NCBI GenBank assembly: GCA_023396225.1
Contig: JAEWWT010000006.1
Span: forward strand, 1 to 64,000
Length of the DNA stretch: 64,000 bases
Reading direction: 5' to 3'
Origin: Bacillota bacterium
Lineage (GTDB): Bacteria; Bacillota; Clostridia; Oscillospirales; Ruminococcaceae
Positions within the stretch are counted from its first letter, which is position 1; each line of letters opens with the position of its first letter. The notes beneath the pieces are model-generated. The model saw only the letters and a list, made by a program, of their open reading frames with translations, searched no databases and was not told the origin of the DNA. This document shows, in pieces, positions 23,249 to 32,179 of the stretch. The position numbers and the translations under genes were made by a program.

Positions 23249-25132
23249 TTAGTATGTAAGTCCGTATCCCTTTTCTAACCAACTTTCAGATGTTCCAATC
23301 TGTTCAGTTGAATTGTACCAAGGTGATGGGAGCTTACCCTTGAAATCTGCATTTCCGCATAATACATTTGCAACGCCTTGACCTTCAGAACCAGGAAGAT
23401 AACACATTACAACTGCATCCCAGTCATTGTAATATTCATCAATGATAACATTGCGTCCTGCTACTACGCAAGCAACAACTGGCTTTCCAAGGCTCTTTGC
23501 CTCTTCAATTGCTTGCTTGTTTCCTTCTAAACCAAGAGCACCACAAAGTTGCAGATCTTCTGTGTCGCCGTTCCATTCAGCATATGACTGTTCGCCAACT
23601 ACAACAATAACAACATCAGCATTTTCTGCTTGACTCTTATCAGTGATAACAGAAATATTCTTCTCTGCAGCAACCTGATTGAAACCATCCAGTATTGTTT
23701 TAACGCCAGGAATGTAACCACTAGGACTTGAATTCCAGTCAATTGTCCATCCGCCGCACTGTGCAACTGCATTGTCAGCAGCAGGACCAGTAATATAAAT
23801 GCTTGTACCTTCCTTCAAAGGAAGTACTTTGTTATCGTTCTTGACTAAAACAAGGCTTTCTTCAACAAGCTTTTCAGCAAGCTGTCTGTATTCATCACTG
23901 CCTGTTTTTTCTTGCTTTGTAGTAAGGTTTTCATTGAGAGGGTCATTGAATATGCCCTGATCCAATTTAACCTGAATTATTCTTCTTACAGCATCGTCAA
24001 CTCTCTCCTGCGAAATCTTTCCATTGTTTACAGAATCAATAATTATCTGACGTGCAGCATCATACTCACTAACTTCCATGAGCATGTCAATACCTGCATT
24101 TACAGAATTTATGACCTGCTCCTCATATGTATCAGCAGAAGTGTTCTGAACAGAATTCCAGTCACTTACTATAAAGCCCTTGAATCCCATGTCATTTTTA
24201 AGATACTGAATATACTTTGCATTTTCATGCATTTTTACACCATTGATTGATGAGTGTGAAATCATCATAGTCTGAACACCAGCATCAATCTGTGCCTGAT
24301 ATACAGAAAGAAGCTTTGTAATTTCTTCATCAGTAAGAACAGAATCGCCACGGTCAATAAGTCTGTCAACGTCAGAATCTTCACCCGTACCGTATTCAAC
24401 GTTTCCGTCGCCAAAGAAATGTTTTGTACAAGCAACCATTCCGCCGTCAATAAGTCCTTTTGTATATGATGTACTTAAACTTTTGATTGTTTCAAGATCT
24501 GAACCGTATGATTCATAAGTTCTGCCCCATCTTGGATCTTCAGACTGAGCAACGCATGGAGAGAAATTCCAAAGCATATAACAAAGTCTTGCTTCATCAG
24601 CAGTTGCAAGGCCCAACTGATAAGTCAGTTCAGGGTCATTTGCAGCACCGATACCAATGTTGTGCGGGAAAAGAACTGCACCAGCACAGTAGTTTACACC
24701 ATGAACATCATCCTGACCATAAAGATAAGGAATACCTGATTCTGAACTTATTGCAGCTGTCTGAAATTCATTTACAATCTGCTGCCATTCATTGTATGTA
24801 ACTGAGCTGTTCTTAGAAAGAATACTTCCATAGTCAAACTCCTTCATCTGTTCAACTGAAACATTATAAATAGCTGGCTGTACCATCTGAGCAGCTTTTT
24901 GCTCAAGTGTCAGAGATGCCACAATTTCTTCTGCACTCATTGAAGCATACTTCTGATATTTGTAATCGTATTCTTTTTCGGCCGACTGAGTCTCCTGATC
25001 TCCCTGATCAGCCAGTGTTTCTGATACTGAACTGCTTACAGTAGTTTCTTCAACTGTCTTTGGCTGACTGGTACATGCTGTTGCCGAAACAAGTATCCCC
25101 AGTGTAACCAGTAGGCATAATAGCTTTTTCAT
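23249..25132 (-). CDS. Glycoside hydrolase family 3 lipoprotein (beta-glucosidase-like)
   Basis: Exported GH3 enzyme of 627 residues. A signal peptide with a lipobox-like ATAC (Cys about 20) is followed by a Thr/Glu-rich linker, the (alpha/beta)8 domain with the substrate-binding stretch CTKHFFGDGNVEYGTGEDSD, the catalytic nucleophile motif GFIVSDWNSV, and the alpha/beta sandwich domain with GGWTIDWNSS and VVVVGEQSYAEW. It probably releases glucose from short beta-glucans at the cell surface (inference from family). GGAGG lies 8 nt before the ATG. It is the only plant-fibre-type enzyme in the window. Confidence 0.9.
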   Translation of the reverse strand: MKKLLCLLVTLGILVSATACTSQPKTVEETTVSSSVSETLADQGDQETQSAEKEYDYKYQKYASMSAEEIVASLTLEQKAAQMVQPAIYNVSVEQMKEFDYGSILSKNSSVTYNEWQQIVNEFQTAAISSESGIPYLYGQDDVHGVNYCAGAVLFPHNIGIGAANDPELTYQLGLATADEARLCYMLWNFSPCVAQSEDPRWGRTYESYGSDLETIKSLSTSYTKGLIDGGMVACTKHFFGDGNVEYGTGEDSDVDRLIDRGDSVLTDEEITKLLSVYQAQIDAGVQTMMISHSSINGVKMHENAKYIQYLKNDMGFKGFIVSDWNSVQNTSADTYEEQVINSVNAGIDMLMEVSEYDAARQIIIDSVNNGKISQERVDDAVRRIIQVKLDQGIFNDPLNENLTTKQEKTGSDEYRQLAEKLVEESLVLVKNDNKVLPLKEGTSIYITGPAADNAVAQCGGWTIDWNSSPSGYIPGVKTILDGFNQVAAEKNISVITDKSQAENADVVIVVVGEQSYAEWNGDTEDLQLCGALGLEGNKQAIEEAKSLGKPVVACVVAGRNVIIDEYYNDWDAVVMCYLPGSEGQGVANVLCGNADFKGKLPSPWYNSTEQIGTSESWLEKGYGLTY

Positions 25133-25353
25133 TCAAATCCTCCCGTTGTCAAACAATTATTTACATTCTTGCAATAAATAATAATTATCCTCTAAGTTGT
25201 GCATATTATTACTTATATTGCTAAAGTTATATTATCATTTATGGGTATGCAATTCAATGTAAATCTATGAATTTTATATAACGGAAAGTTGCTAATTTGC
25301 ATAAAAAATTTAACAAAGAAAACCATATTCTGTGTCATTCGTTTATATAAGCC

Positions 25354-25908
25354 TTACATAAAGCTATCATATTCCCTTTTTAGTCGAGATACAGGCAACC
25401 CTACAACATTGAAAAAGTCACCGTGGATTTCCTTGACAAGCAAACTGCCATATCCCTGTATGCCATATGCACCAGCCTTATCCATAGGTTCACCTGTTGC
25501 AATGTATTCTTCAATTTCATCCTCACTCAGATTGTAAAACTCAACTTCTGTAACAGATGAAAAACTCTTCATTTCATTTTCTCTGCACAGGCAAACACCC
25601 GTAATAACCTTGTGAATTCTGCCTGAAAGCTTTTCAAGCATTATGCGTGCATCCGTCTTATCAGCTGGTTTGCCGAATACTTCCCCGTCAAGAATGACAA
25701 CCGTATCACAGCCAATAACAATATCCTGCATGTGTTCATTCGAAACGGCCTTTGCCTTTTTTACTGCAAGATATTCAGCTGAATTTTCAGGATTTACAAC
25801 TTCGGGAATGGTTTCATCAACATCAGATGGAATAATATCAAAGTCTTTAACAACATATCCAAGGAGTTCTCGTCTTCTCGGAGATGCCGAAGCAAGTATA
25901 GTTTTCAT
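25354..25908 (-). CDS. maf: Maf-family nucleoside triphosphate pyrophosphatase
   Basis: House-cleaning pyrophosphatase that hydrolyses dTTP/UTP or modified nucleotides; some relatives affect septum formation. The family start ILASASPRRRELL is clear, with SDVDE, the GCDTVV and FGKP motifs, and the catalytic GAYGIQGYGSLLV region. I use the ATG at 25908 (MKTILAS), where the family starts. The longer frame from 25980 would translate a terminator hairpin. The gene is read leftward into a 220-bp gap before the GH3 gene. Confidence 0.92.
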   Translation of the reverse strand: MKTILASASPRRRELLGYVVKDFDIIPSDVDETIPEVVNPENSAEYLAVKKAKAVSNEHMQDIVIGCDTVVILDGEVFGKPADKTDARIMLEKLSGRIHKVITGVCLCRENEMKSFSSVTEVEFYNLSEDEIEEYIATGEPMDKAGAYGIQGYGSLLVKEIHGDFFNVVGLPVSRLKREYDSFM

Positions 25909-25961
25909 ACCAATATTTATGCCTTCATGTGAAAGCCTATCTCCTCTCGCAATATATTTGC

Positions 25962-25994
25962 TGAAAAACCGCCGAAGCATAACTCCGGCGGTTT
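25962..25994 (-). terminator. Terminator of the glgBCDA operon
   Basis: 9-bp stem AAACCGCCG / CGGCGGTTT (25966-25974, 25986-25994), with the minus-strand T-run at its left end, 56 nt past the glgA stop. Confidence 0.88.
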
Positions 25995-26049
25995 AATACC
26001 AAGTTTCAATTAAAGTATAGACAAATAACCATTGAATATTGGTATATTA

Positions 26050-27471
26050 TTATTTTTCTCCAGCAAGCTCTTTGTAAAGTCCTAGGTAAAGCTCAGCAGA
26101 TGTGCCCCAGCTATAATCATTTTTCATAGCAGCAACTACAAGACTCTTCCAATTCTTCTTGCTGTTATAATACTCTCTTGCTCTTGCGCAGGCATCAAGC
26201 ATATCATGGGCATTATAAGTCTTGAATGTAAATCCGTTGCCGTTTTCTCCCCCTGCATCCCTTATGCTGTCACGCAGACCGCCTGTTTCTCTTACTATCG
26301 GAATAGTGCCGTATCTGAGAGAAATCATTTGTGCAAGTCCGCAAGGCTCGCTCTGTGACGGCATGAGGAACATATCAGCAGAAGCATAAATTCTTCTTGC
26401 AAGGTCAGGCATGAATCCTATTGTAACACTAACCTTGTCAGGATATCTCCAAGCCATTTCCTTGAAAAAGTCCTCATAAATCTTTTCACCAGAACCAACA
26501 ATCGCAAATTTGTATCCGAGATTAAGCATATCCTCGAAAACATACTTGATAAGGTCAAGTCCCTTATGTGAAACAAATCTTGTAATAATGCCGATAAGAG
26601 GTTCTGTACCCTCCTGAAGATTCAGCTCGCTGAGAAGAGCAGCCTTGCATTCAGCCTTGCCCTTGAGGCTCTTTGTAGAGAAGTTCTTCACAATCAGCGG
26701 ATCAGTTTCAGGATTGTAAAGGTCTGTGTCAATTCCGTTAAGGAATCCGCAAAGCTTGTACTGCTTACTTACAAGCGCTCTGTCAAGGCCATGTGAATAC
26801 CATGGATCAAGAATTTCCCATGCATAGCTTGGTGAAACAGTTGTAATCTTGTCAGCAGTTTCAATAGCACCTTTTACAATGTTTACACATCCATCATACT
26901 CAAGCAGCTTGGTGTGATACATTGGTATGCCGAGAACCTCGTTGAGTACCTCCATTCCGTACTTGCCCTGATATTGGATGTTGTGTATTGTGAATACAGT
27001 TTTAATATCTTCATAACCGAACTGGTATCTGTAAAACACCTGATAATAAACAGGAACAAGCGCTGTCTGCCAGTCGTTACAGTTGATAACCTGCGGCTTC
27101 CATTCAATATACTTGATCATTTCAAGAATAGCTCTTGAGAGAAATACAAATCTTTCACAATCATCATAGAAACCGTATAATCCATCTCTGCCAAAATAAT
27201 ATTCATTATCAAGCAAATAATAGGTTACTCCGTTGTATTCGCCCTCGTACACACCGCAGTACTGTTTTCTCCAACCAACATCAACGGTAAAGTTTGTAAG
27301 GAATTTAAGCCCGTCCCTTAACTCCTGCTTTACACTTTTATATAACGGCAAAACAACTCTGCAGTCATCACCGGTTTTGCAGATAGCAGCAGGAAGAGAG
27401 CCGGCAACATCTGCAAGACCCCCTGAAGCAGCATATGGCAGAGCCTCTGATGCAGCGTACAAAATTCTCAT
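26050..27471 (-). CDS. glgA: Glycogen (starch) synthase GlgA
   Basis: ADP-glucose-dependent glucosyltransferase (GT5) that elongates alpha-1,4-glucan. The N-terminal motif reads ASGGLADVAGSLP; the classic KTGGL Lys is replaced by Ala-Ser, a variation seen in some Gram-positive enzymes. The C-terminal catalytic stretch PSQSEPCGLAQMISLRYGTIPIVRETGGL is intact and the length of 473 residues is normal. It is the last gene of the operon after glgD (29 nt) and is followed by a strong terminator. Confidence 0.95.
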   Translation of the reverse strand: MRILYAASEALPYAASGGLADVAGSLPAAICKTGDDCRVVLPLYKSVKQELRDGLKFLTNFTVDVGWRKQYCGVYEGEYNGVTYYLLDNEYYFGRDGLYGFYDDCERFVFLSRAILEMIKYIEWKPQVINCNDWQTALVPVYYQVFYRYQFGYEDIKTVFTIHNIQYQGKYGMEVLNEVLGIPMYHTKLLEYDGCVNIVKGAIETADKITTVSPSYAWEILDPWYSHGLDRALVSKQYKLCGFLNGIDTDLYNPETDPLIVKNFSTKSLKGKAECKAALLSELNLQEGTEPLIGIITRFVSHKGLDLIKYVFEDMLNLGYKFAIVGSGEKIYEDFFKEMAWRYPDKVSVTIGFMPDLARRIYASADMFLMPSQSEPCGLAQMISLRYGTIPIVRETGGLRDSIRDAGGENGNGFTFKTYNAHDMLDACARAREYYNSKKNWKSLVVAAMKNDYSWGTSAELYLGLYKELAGEK

Positions 27472-27500
27472 AAAATCACATCCCTTTCAGCTTAATTAAA

Positions 27501-28625
27501 TCAAATAACAACGTTTTTACCGATAAATAGCTGATGATTCTGAGAACCTGTAAGAATCTTAAACTCATTGATAACAACATTTTTGTCGGTAATAATGTAA
27601 TTTACATCGCTCTTTTTGCCGATACTTGCGTTCTGCATAATAATTGAATTCCTGACACATGCACCCTTTCCGACCCTAACTCCTCTGAAAAGAATACTGT
27701 TCTCAACAGTTCCATCAATTATACAGCCGTCTGCAATAAGTGAATTCTTTACTGAAGCGCCGATGCCGAACTTAGCTGGCGGGTTGTCACGAACCTTTGT
27801 ATAAATAGGCGTATCATTTACAAACAGCTTATTTCTGTTTTCAGTATTAAGCAAACTCATGTTAGCCTTGAAATATGTGTCCATAGAAGTAATCTTGGAA
27901 TAATAGCCGTTATGCTTATAGCCCATGATTTTATATTCATTTCTGCGGGCCTGAATTATATCCTGCTCAAAGCTGAACAGACTTCTTGAAGCTGTTTCAA
28001 GAATAATATTTTTGAGAAACTCCCTGCCGATTACATACATATTCAAGGAAACGTTACATGCACCACTGAGCTGTGGTCTTAAAAGAACATCATAAACTCT
28101 TTCATCCTCGTCAACACCAAGAACAGTTGAATGCTGTGCCTGTTCAAGCTGAAGCACATCACGAGCATATACGATTGTTATATCAGCCTTGGTATCAATA
28201 TGACGATTAATAATGTTTTCTATGTTCAAGTTGGTAACTACATCGCAGTCAGACATAACAACATAGTCAGCATCAGAGCCGTTAATGAAATCATAAATTC
28301 CGTAAAGAGCTTCAAGACGGCCTCTGTACATTCCGCTTGAGTTGTTGCTGAAAGGAGGAAGAAGATGAAGTCCACCCCTCTTTCTTGATAAATCCCACTC
28401 ACGTCCTGATCCGAGATGATCAAGAAGCGACTGATAATTTGACTTTGTGATAACACCTACCTCATCAACACCGCTGTTGACCATATTTGAAATTGGGAAG
28501 TCAATAAGTCTGTAACGACCTCCGAAAAGAACAGAGCCCATAGTTCTGTTTTTAGTTAAATCAGTTATGCAGTTGTCGTGCATATTTGAAAATATTATAC
28601 CGAGAAATTTTTTATTGGAACTCAT
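27501..28625 (-). CDS. glgD: Glucose-1-phosphate adenylyltransferase subunit GlgD
   Basis: Regulatory paralogue of GlgC found in Firmicutes. It keeps the nucleotidyltransferase fold (FGGRYRLIDFPISNMVNSG) and the left-handed beta-helix repeats at the C-terminus, but the catalytic GGQGSRL loop is absent: the start reads FLGIIFSNMHDNCITDLTK. In Bacillus-type systems GlgD boosts GlgC activity. It follows glgC by 15 nt with AAGGAGGTGA as ribosome site. Confidence 0.93.
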   Translation of the reverse strand: MSSNKKFLGIIFSNMHDNCITDLTKNRTMGSVLFGGRYRLIDFPISNMVNSGVDEVGVITKSNYQSLLDHLGSGREWDLSRKRGGLHLLPPFSNNSSGMYRGRLEALYGIYDFINGSDADYVVMSDCDVVTNLNIENIINRHIDTKADITIVYARDVLQLEQAQHSTVLGVDEDERVYDVLLRPQLSGACNVSLNMYVIGREFLKNIILETASRSLFSFEQDIIQARRNEYKIMGYKHNGYYSKITSMDTYFKANMSLLNTENRNKLFVNDTPIYTKVRDNPPAKFGIGASVKNSLIADGCIIDGTVENSILFRGVRVGKGACVRNSIIMQNASIGKKSDVNYIITDKNVVINEFKILTGSQNHQLFIGKNVVI

Positions 28626-28640
28626 TTTCAGGTCACCTCC

Positions 28641-29843
28641 TTATATACTTTCCGAAACAATCTGCTTAGGCAATACCTTAGCATTTTCGGATATTGTAAT
28701 ATTGTGACCTACCACTGCAATTCCCCAGTCATCCCTGTTCTGAACTGTTTCAGGGCGGACGCCTACCTGCGCACCCTTTTCAATCACACAATTTTCGCCT
28801 ACAATAGCGTATTCAACAATTGCTCCGGACTTGATAACCGTTCCCGGCATTATTATACTGTCGCATACAGTTGCGCCCTCTTCAATCTTGACACCCTCGA
28901 ATATAACCGAGAAGTCAACATTTCCGCCGATTTCACATCCGTCTGTAACCATTGAGTTTTCAACAACAGCAGAGGATGAAATATACTGCGGAGGCATAAT
29001 AGGATTTCTTGAATATATTCTCCAGTCAGGATCATAAAGATCAATCGGAATATTTGGATTAAGTATATCCATGTTTGCTTCCCAAAGGGAATCAAGTGTT
29101 CCGACATCCTTCCAGTAACCCTCGAACGGATAAGCAACCATTACCTCACCATTGTCAAGCATATTAGGAATAATGTTTTTGCCGAAATCCTTAGATGACG
29201 TTTCATCATTTTCATTATCAATAAGATACTTTCTGAGCTTATCCCATGAGAATATATAAATACCCATTGAAGCAAGAGTTGATTTTGGTTCCTTAGGCTT
29301 TTCCTCAAATGCAGTAATAATTGAATTTTCATCAGCTGTCATAATACCGAAGCGTGAAGCCTCATCAATAGAAACATTAATAACAGCAATTGTGCAGTCA
29401 GCCTTCTTTTTCTTGTGGAATTCAAGCATTGCATCATAATCCATTTTGTAGATATGGTCACCTGAAAGAATAGCAACATATTCAGGATTGTATCTGTCAA
29501 TAAAGGAGATGTTCTGATAGATAGCATTTGCAGTTCCCTTGTACCACTGCGCACCAAGAGCTGTCTGGAAAGGAGGGAGAAGATGAACTCCTCCGTGGAG
29601 CTTGTCAAGATCCCATGGCTGACCGTTTCCGATATAGTCATGGAGAACAAGCGGCTGATACTGTGTAAGAACGCCTACCGTATCAATACCTGAGTTTACG
29701 CAGTTTGAAAGCGGAAAATCAATAATTCTGTATTTTCCTCCGTAAGGAACAGCAGGTTTTGCCATATCCTGCGTCAATGCGTATAAGCGACTGCCCTGTC
29801 CCCCGGCAAGCAGCATCGCAACACATTCTTTTTTTGTATACAT
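28641..29843 (-). CDS. glgC: Glucose-1-phosphate adenylyltransferase GlgC
   Basis: Makes ADP-glucose from ATP and glucose-1-phosphate, the committed step of glycogen synthesis. The nucleotide-binding loop LLAGGQGSRLYALT, the substrate stretch KPAVPYGGKYRIIDFPLSNC, the catalytic region YVAILSGDHIYKMDYDAML and the effector/beta-helix C-terminus are all visible. Length of 400 residues is typical. Second gene of the operon, 24 nt after glgB, with AGGAGG before the ATG. Confidence 0.96.
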   Translation of the reverse strand: MYTKKECVAMLLAGGQGSRLYALTQDMAKPAVPYGGKYRIIDFPLSNCVNSGIDTVGVLTQYQPLVLHDYIGNGQPWDLDKLHGGVHLLPPFQTALGAQWYKGTANAIYQNISFIDRYNPEYVAILSGDHIYKMDYDAMLEFHKKKKADCTIAVINVSIDEASRFGIMTADENSIITAFEEKPKEPKSTLASMGIYIFSWDKLRKYLIDNENDETSSKDFGKNIIPNMLDNGEVMVAYPFEGYWKDVGTLDSLWEANMDILNPNIPIDLYDPDWRIYSRNPIMPPQYISSSAVVENSMVTDGCEIGGNVDFSVIFEGVKIEEGATVCDSIIMPGTVIKSGAIVEYAIVGENCVIEKGAQVGVRPETVQNRDDWGIAVVGHNITISENAKVLPKQIVSESI

Positions 29844-29867
29844 TGAATAATCCTCCTAATGTGGTAA

Positions 29868-31952
29868 TTACTTTACTGATTTGCTAGATTTACTGGTTTT
29901 ATTAACAGTTGAAACTGTTTTTTTATTTTTAATTGCAGCAGAGGATTTTTCAGCCTTACCTGTTGCTTTTTTTGACTTATCCGTAGTTTTAGCTTTGGAA
30001 ATTGTCTTTTTTGTTTCAGCTTTCTTTTTTTCAGGCGTCTTCTTTGGCTTTTCAGGAGTACACTTGAAATATACAACAGACATTGCAGGTATCTTGATGG
30101 AAATTGACTGGTCATATCCATGCATACTGTAATTTTGTGCTTTAAGCTTTTTATTGTCCAGTCCTGTTCCGCCGTACTTTTCACTGTCTGAAGAAAAAAT
30201 CTGTTCATATGTGCCCATATAAGGAACACCTATTTTATAGTTTTCCCTCTCAACAGGAACAAAGTTGCAGACAACAATGATTTCATTGCCTGAATCATCA
30301 ATTCTCCTGAATGAAATAATACTCTGCATATAGTCATCATTGCTTATCCATGAGAAGCCGTTCCAGGAATCATCATTCTGCCACAGCGGTGAATTGTCAA
30401 GATAAAATTTATTCAAGTCCTTGCTGAACTGCAGCATCTTCTTGTGAGTATCAAAATCAAGCAGCAGCCAATCCAGTTCCTTTTTATAATTCCACTCCAT
30501 AACCTGTGCAAATTCATTTCCCATAAAGCTCAGCTTTTTACCAGGATGAGCCATCATATATGCAAGAAAAGCTCTCATTGAAGTGAACTTATCCTCCATA
30601 GACGGTGCACTCATTTTCCCGAAAAGTGAAGCCTTTCCATGAACAACCTCATCGTGGGAAACAGGAAGAACATAGTTCTCACTGAAGCTGTAGAAAAATG
30701 AAAATGTAAGCTTTTTATGGTTATTTGCCCTGTATATAGGATCCATCCTCATATAGTCGAGCATATCATTCATCCAGCCCATATTCCACTTAAAGTTGAA
30801 TCCAAGTCCACCAATATCAGCAGGTTTTGTAACAAGCGGCCACGAAGTTGATTCTTCAGCTATCATAAGAACATCAGGATTTCGTCCGAATACGGCTGTA
30901 TTAAGCTTTCTAAGAAACTCAACAACCTCATAATTCTGGTTTCCGCCATCCTTGTTAGGTCTCCATTCACCCGGACGTCTGTCATAGTCAAGATAAAGCA
31001 TAGATGCTACTGCATCAACTCTTAACCCGTCAACATGCATTTTTTCAATCCAGTAAAGTGCATTTGAAATAAGGAATGACTGAACTTCGTTCTTTCCGAA
31101 ATCAAATACCCTTGTCCCCCATGAAGCATGCTCTCTTTTCAACGGATCTGTATACTCATAACAGCAATCACCGTCAAACTCAAACAATCCTGAAGCATCC
31201 TTAGGGAAATGTGCAGGAACCCAATCAAGAATAACTCCAATTCCTGCCTTATGGAACATATCAATCATTGTCATAAAATCAAATGGAGTTCCATATCTTG
31301 AAGTCGGCGCATAATATCCAATTACCTGATACCCCCATGAGCCGTCAAACGGATATTCTGAAAGTGGCATAAGCTCGATATGCGTATAACTGAGCTCCTT
31401 AAGATAAGGAATTATCTCCTCAGCAAATTTTACATAGTTGTATGTGCTGCCGTCAGGAAAAGTACGCCATGAACTGAGGTGAACCTCATAAATATTCATT
31501 GCACTCTTATAAACATTTTTCTTTGATTTTTCAAGATACCACTTATCATCAGTCCACTTAAAACCTGAAATATCAAAGAATTTAGTAGCAGTATCCGGCC
31601 TTGTTTCCATATGAAATCCATATGGATCAGATTTCATTACAATACTTTTGTGAGCCGTTTCAATGCTGTATTTATATGTAAAATACTGCTCAACATTCTC
31701 AACAAATACTTCCCATACGGAATTATCTTCCAATATGTACATAGGTGTCTTATTTCTATCCCATTCATTAAAATCGCCTACAAGCGAAACGGATTTTGCA
31801 TGAGGCGCCCAAAGTCTGAAGAAAGCTCCCTTTCTCCCGTTAACTTCGCCCCTATGAGATCCGAAAAAATCAGAAGCATCAAAATTAGTTCCCTCGTGAA
31901 AAATATGCAGTGGAAATTCAAATCCTGTAATGTTATTACCTTTATTGTCCAT
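29868..31952 (-). CDS. glgB: 1,4-alpha-glucan branching enzyme with Lys-rich tail
   Basis: GH13 branching enzyme that adds alpha-1,6 branches to glycogen. It has an N-terminal CBM48-like domain (FRLWAPHAKSVSLVGDFNEW) and the catalytic barrel. Catalytic residues are the nucleophile Asp in GLRVDAVASM, the acid Glu in MIAEESTSWP and the His-Asp in PVSHDEVVHGK. The C-terminal beta domain ends near residue 630. A further 64 residues form a low-complexity tail with about 22 Lys plus Thr, Ser and Ala. That tail is not part of usual GlgB. First gene of the glg operon with its own promoter. Confidence 0.95.
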   Translation of the reverse strand: MDNKGNNITGFEFPLHIFHEGTNFDASDFFGSHRGEVNGRKGAFFRLWAPHAKSVSLVGDFNEWDRNKTPMYILEDNSVWEVFVENVEQYFTYKYSIETAHKSIVMKSDPYGFHMETRPDTATKFFDISGFKWTDDKWYLEKSKKNVYKSAMNIYEVHLSSWRTFPDGSTYNYVKFAEEIIPYLKELSYTHIELMPLSEYPFDGSWGYQVIGYYAPTSRYGTPFDFMTMIDMFHKAGIGVILDWVPAHFPKDASGLFEFDGDCCYEYTDPLKREHASWGTRVFDFGKNEVQSFLISNALYWIEKMHVDGLRVDAVASMLYLDYDRRPGEWRPNKDGGNQNYEVVEFLRKLNTAVFGRNPDVLMIAEESTSWPLVTKPADIGGLGFNFKWNMGWMNDMLDYMRMDPIYRANNHKKLTFSFFYSFSENYVLPVSHDEVVHGKASLFGKMSAPSMEDKFTSMRAFLAYMMAHPGKKLSFMGNEFAQVMEWNYKKELDWLLLDFDTHKKMLQFSKDLNKFYLDNSPLWQNDDSWNGFSWISNDDYMQSIISFRRIDDSGNEIIVVCNFVPVERENYKIGVPYMGTYEQIFSSDSEKYGGTGLDNKKLKAQNYSMHGYDQSISIKIPAMSVVYFKCTPEKPKKTPEKKKAETKKTISKAKTTDKSKKATGKAEKSSAAIKNKKTVSTVNKTSKSSKSVK

Positions 31953-31984
31953 ATATTATTGCTCCTTTTGTACTATTATTATAT

Positions 31985-32013
31985 ATTTTAACAGATTGTG
32001 TACTAAACTGCAA
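31985..32013 (-). promoter_or_regulatory. Promoter of the glgBCDA operon
   Basis: Minus-strand -35 TTGCAG (32008-32013), 17-nt spacer, -10 TAAAAT (31985-31990), about 30 nt before the glgB start codon. Confidence 0.7.
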
Positions 32014-32179
32014 TAGGTTTTGTGTTAATTTTACAATCTACACTTAAATTTAATTAAGATTTAGTATAACTTTACTAAAATTTAATGAAAAATTAGAGTA
32101 TTTAATATATTCTTGTTAATAAATTATACAAATAATTAAAAATAATACATATACAAGTTAATGTAATTTCCTTTACTAT

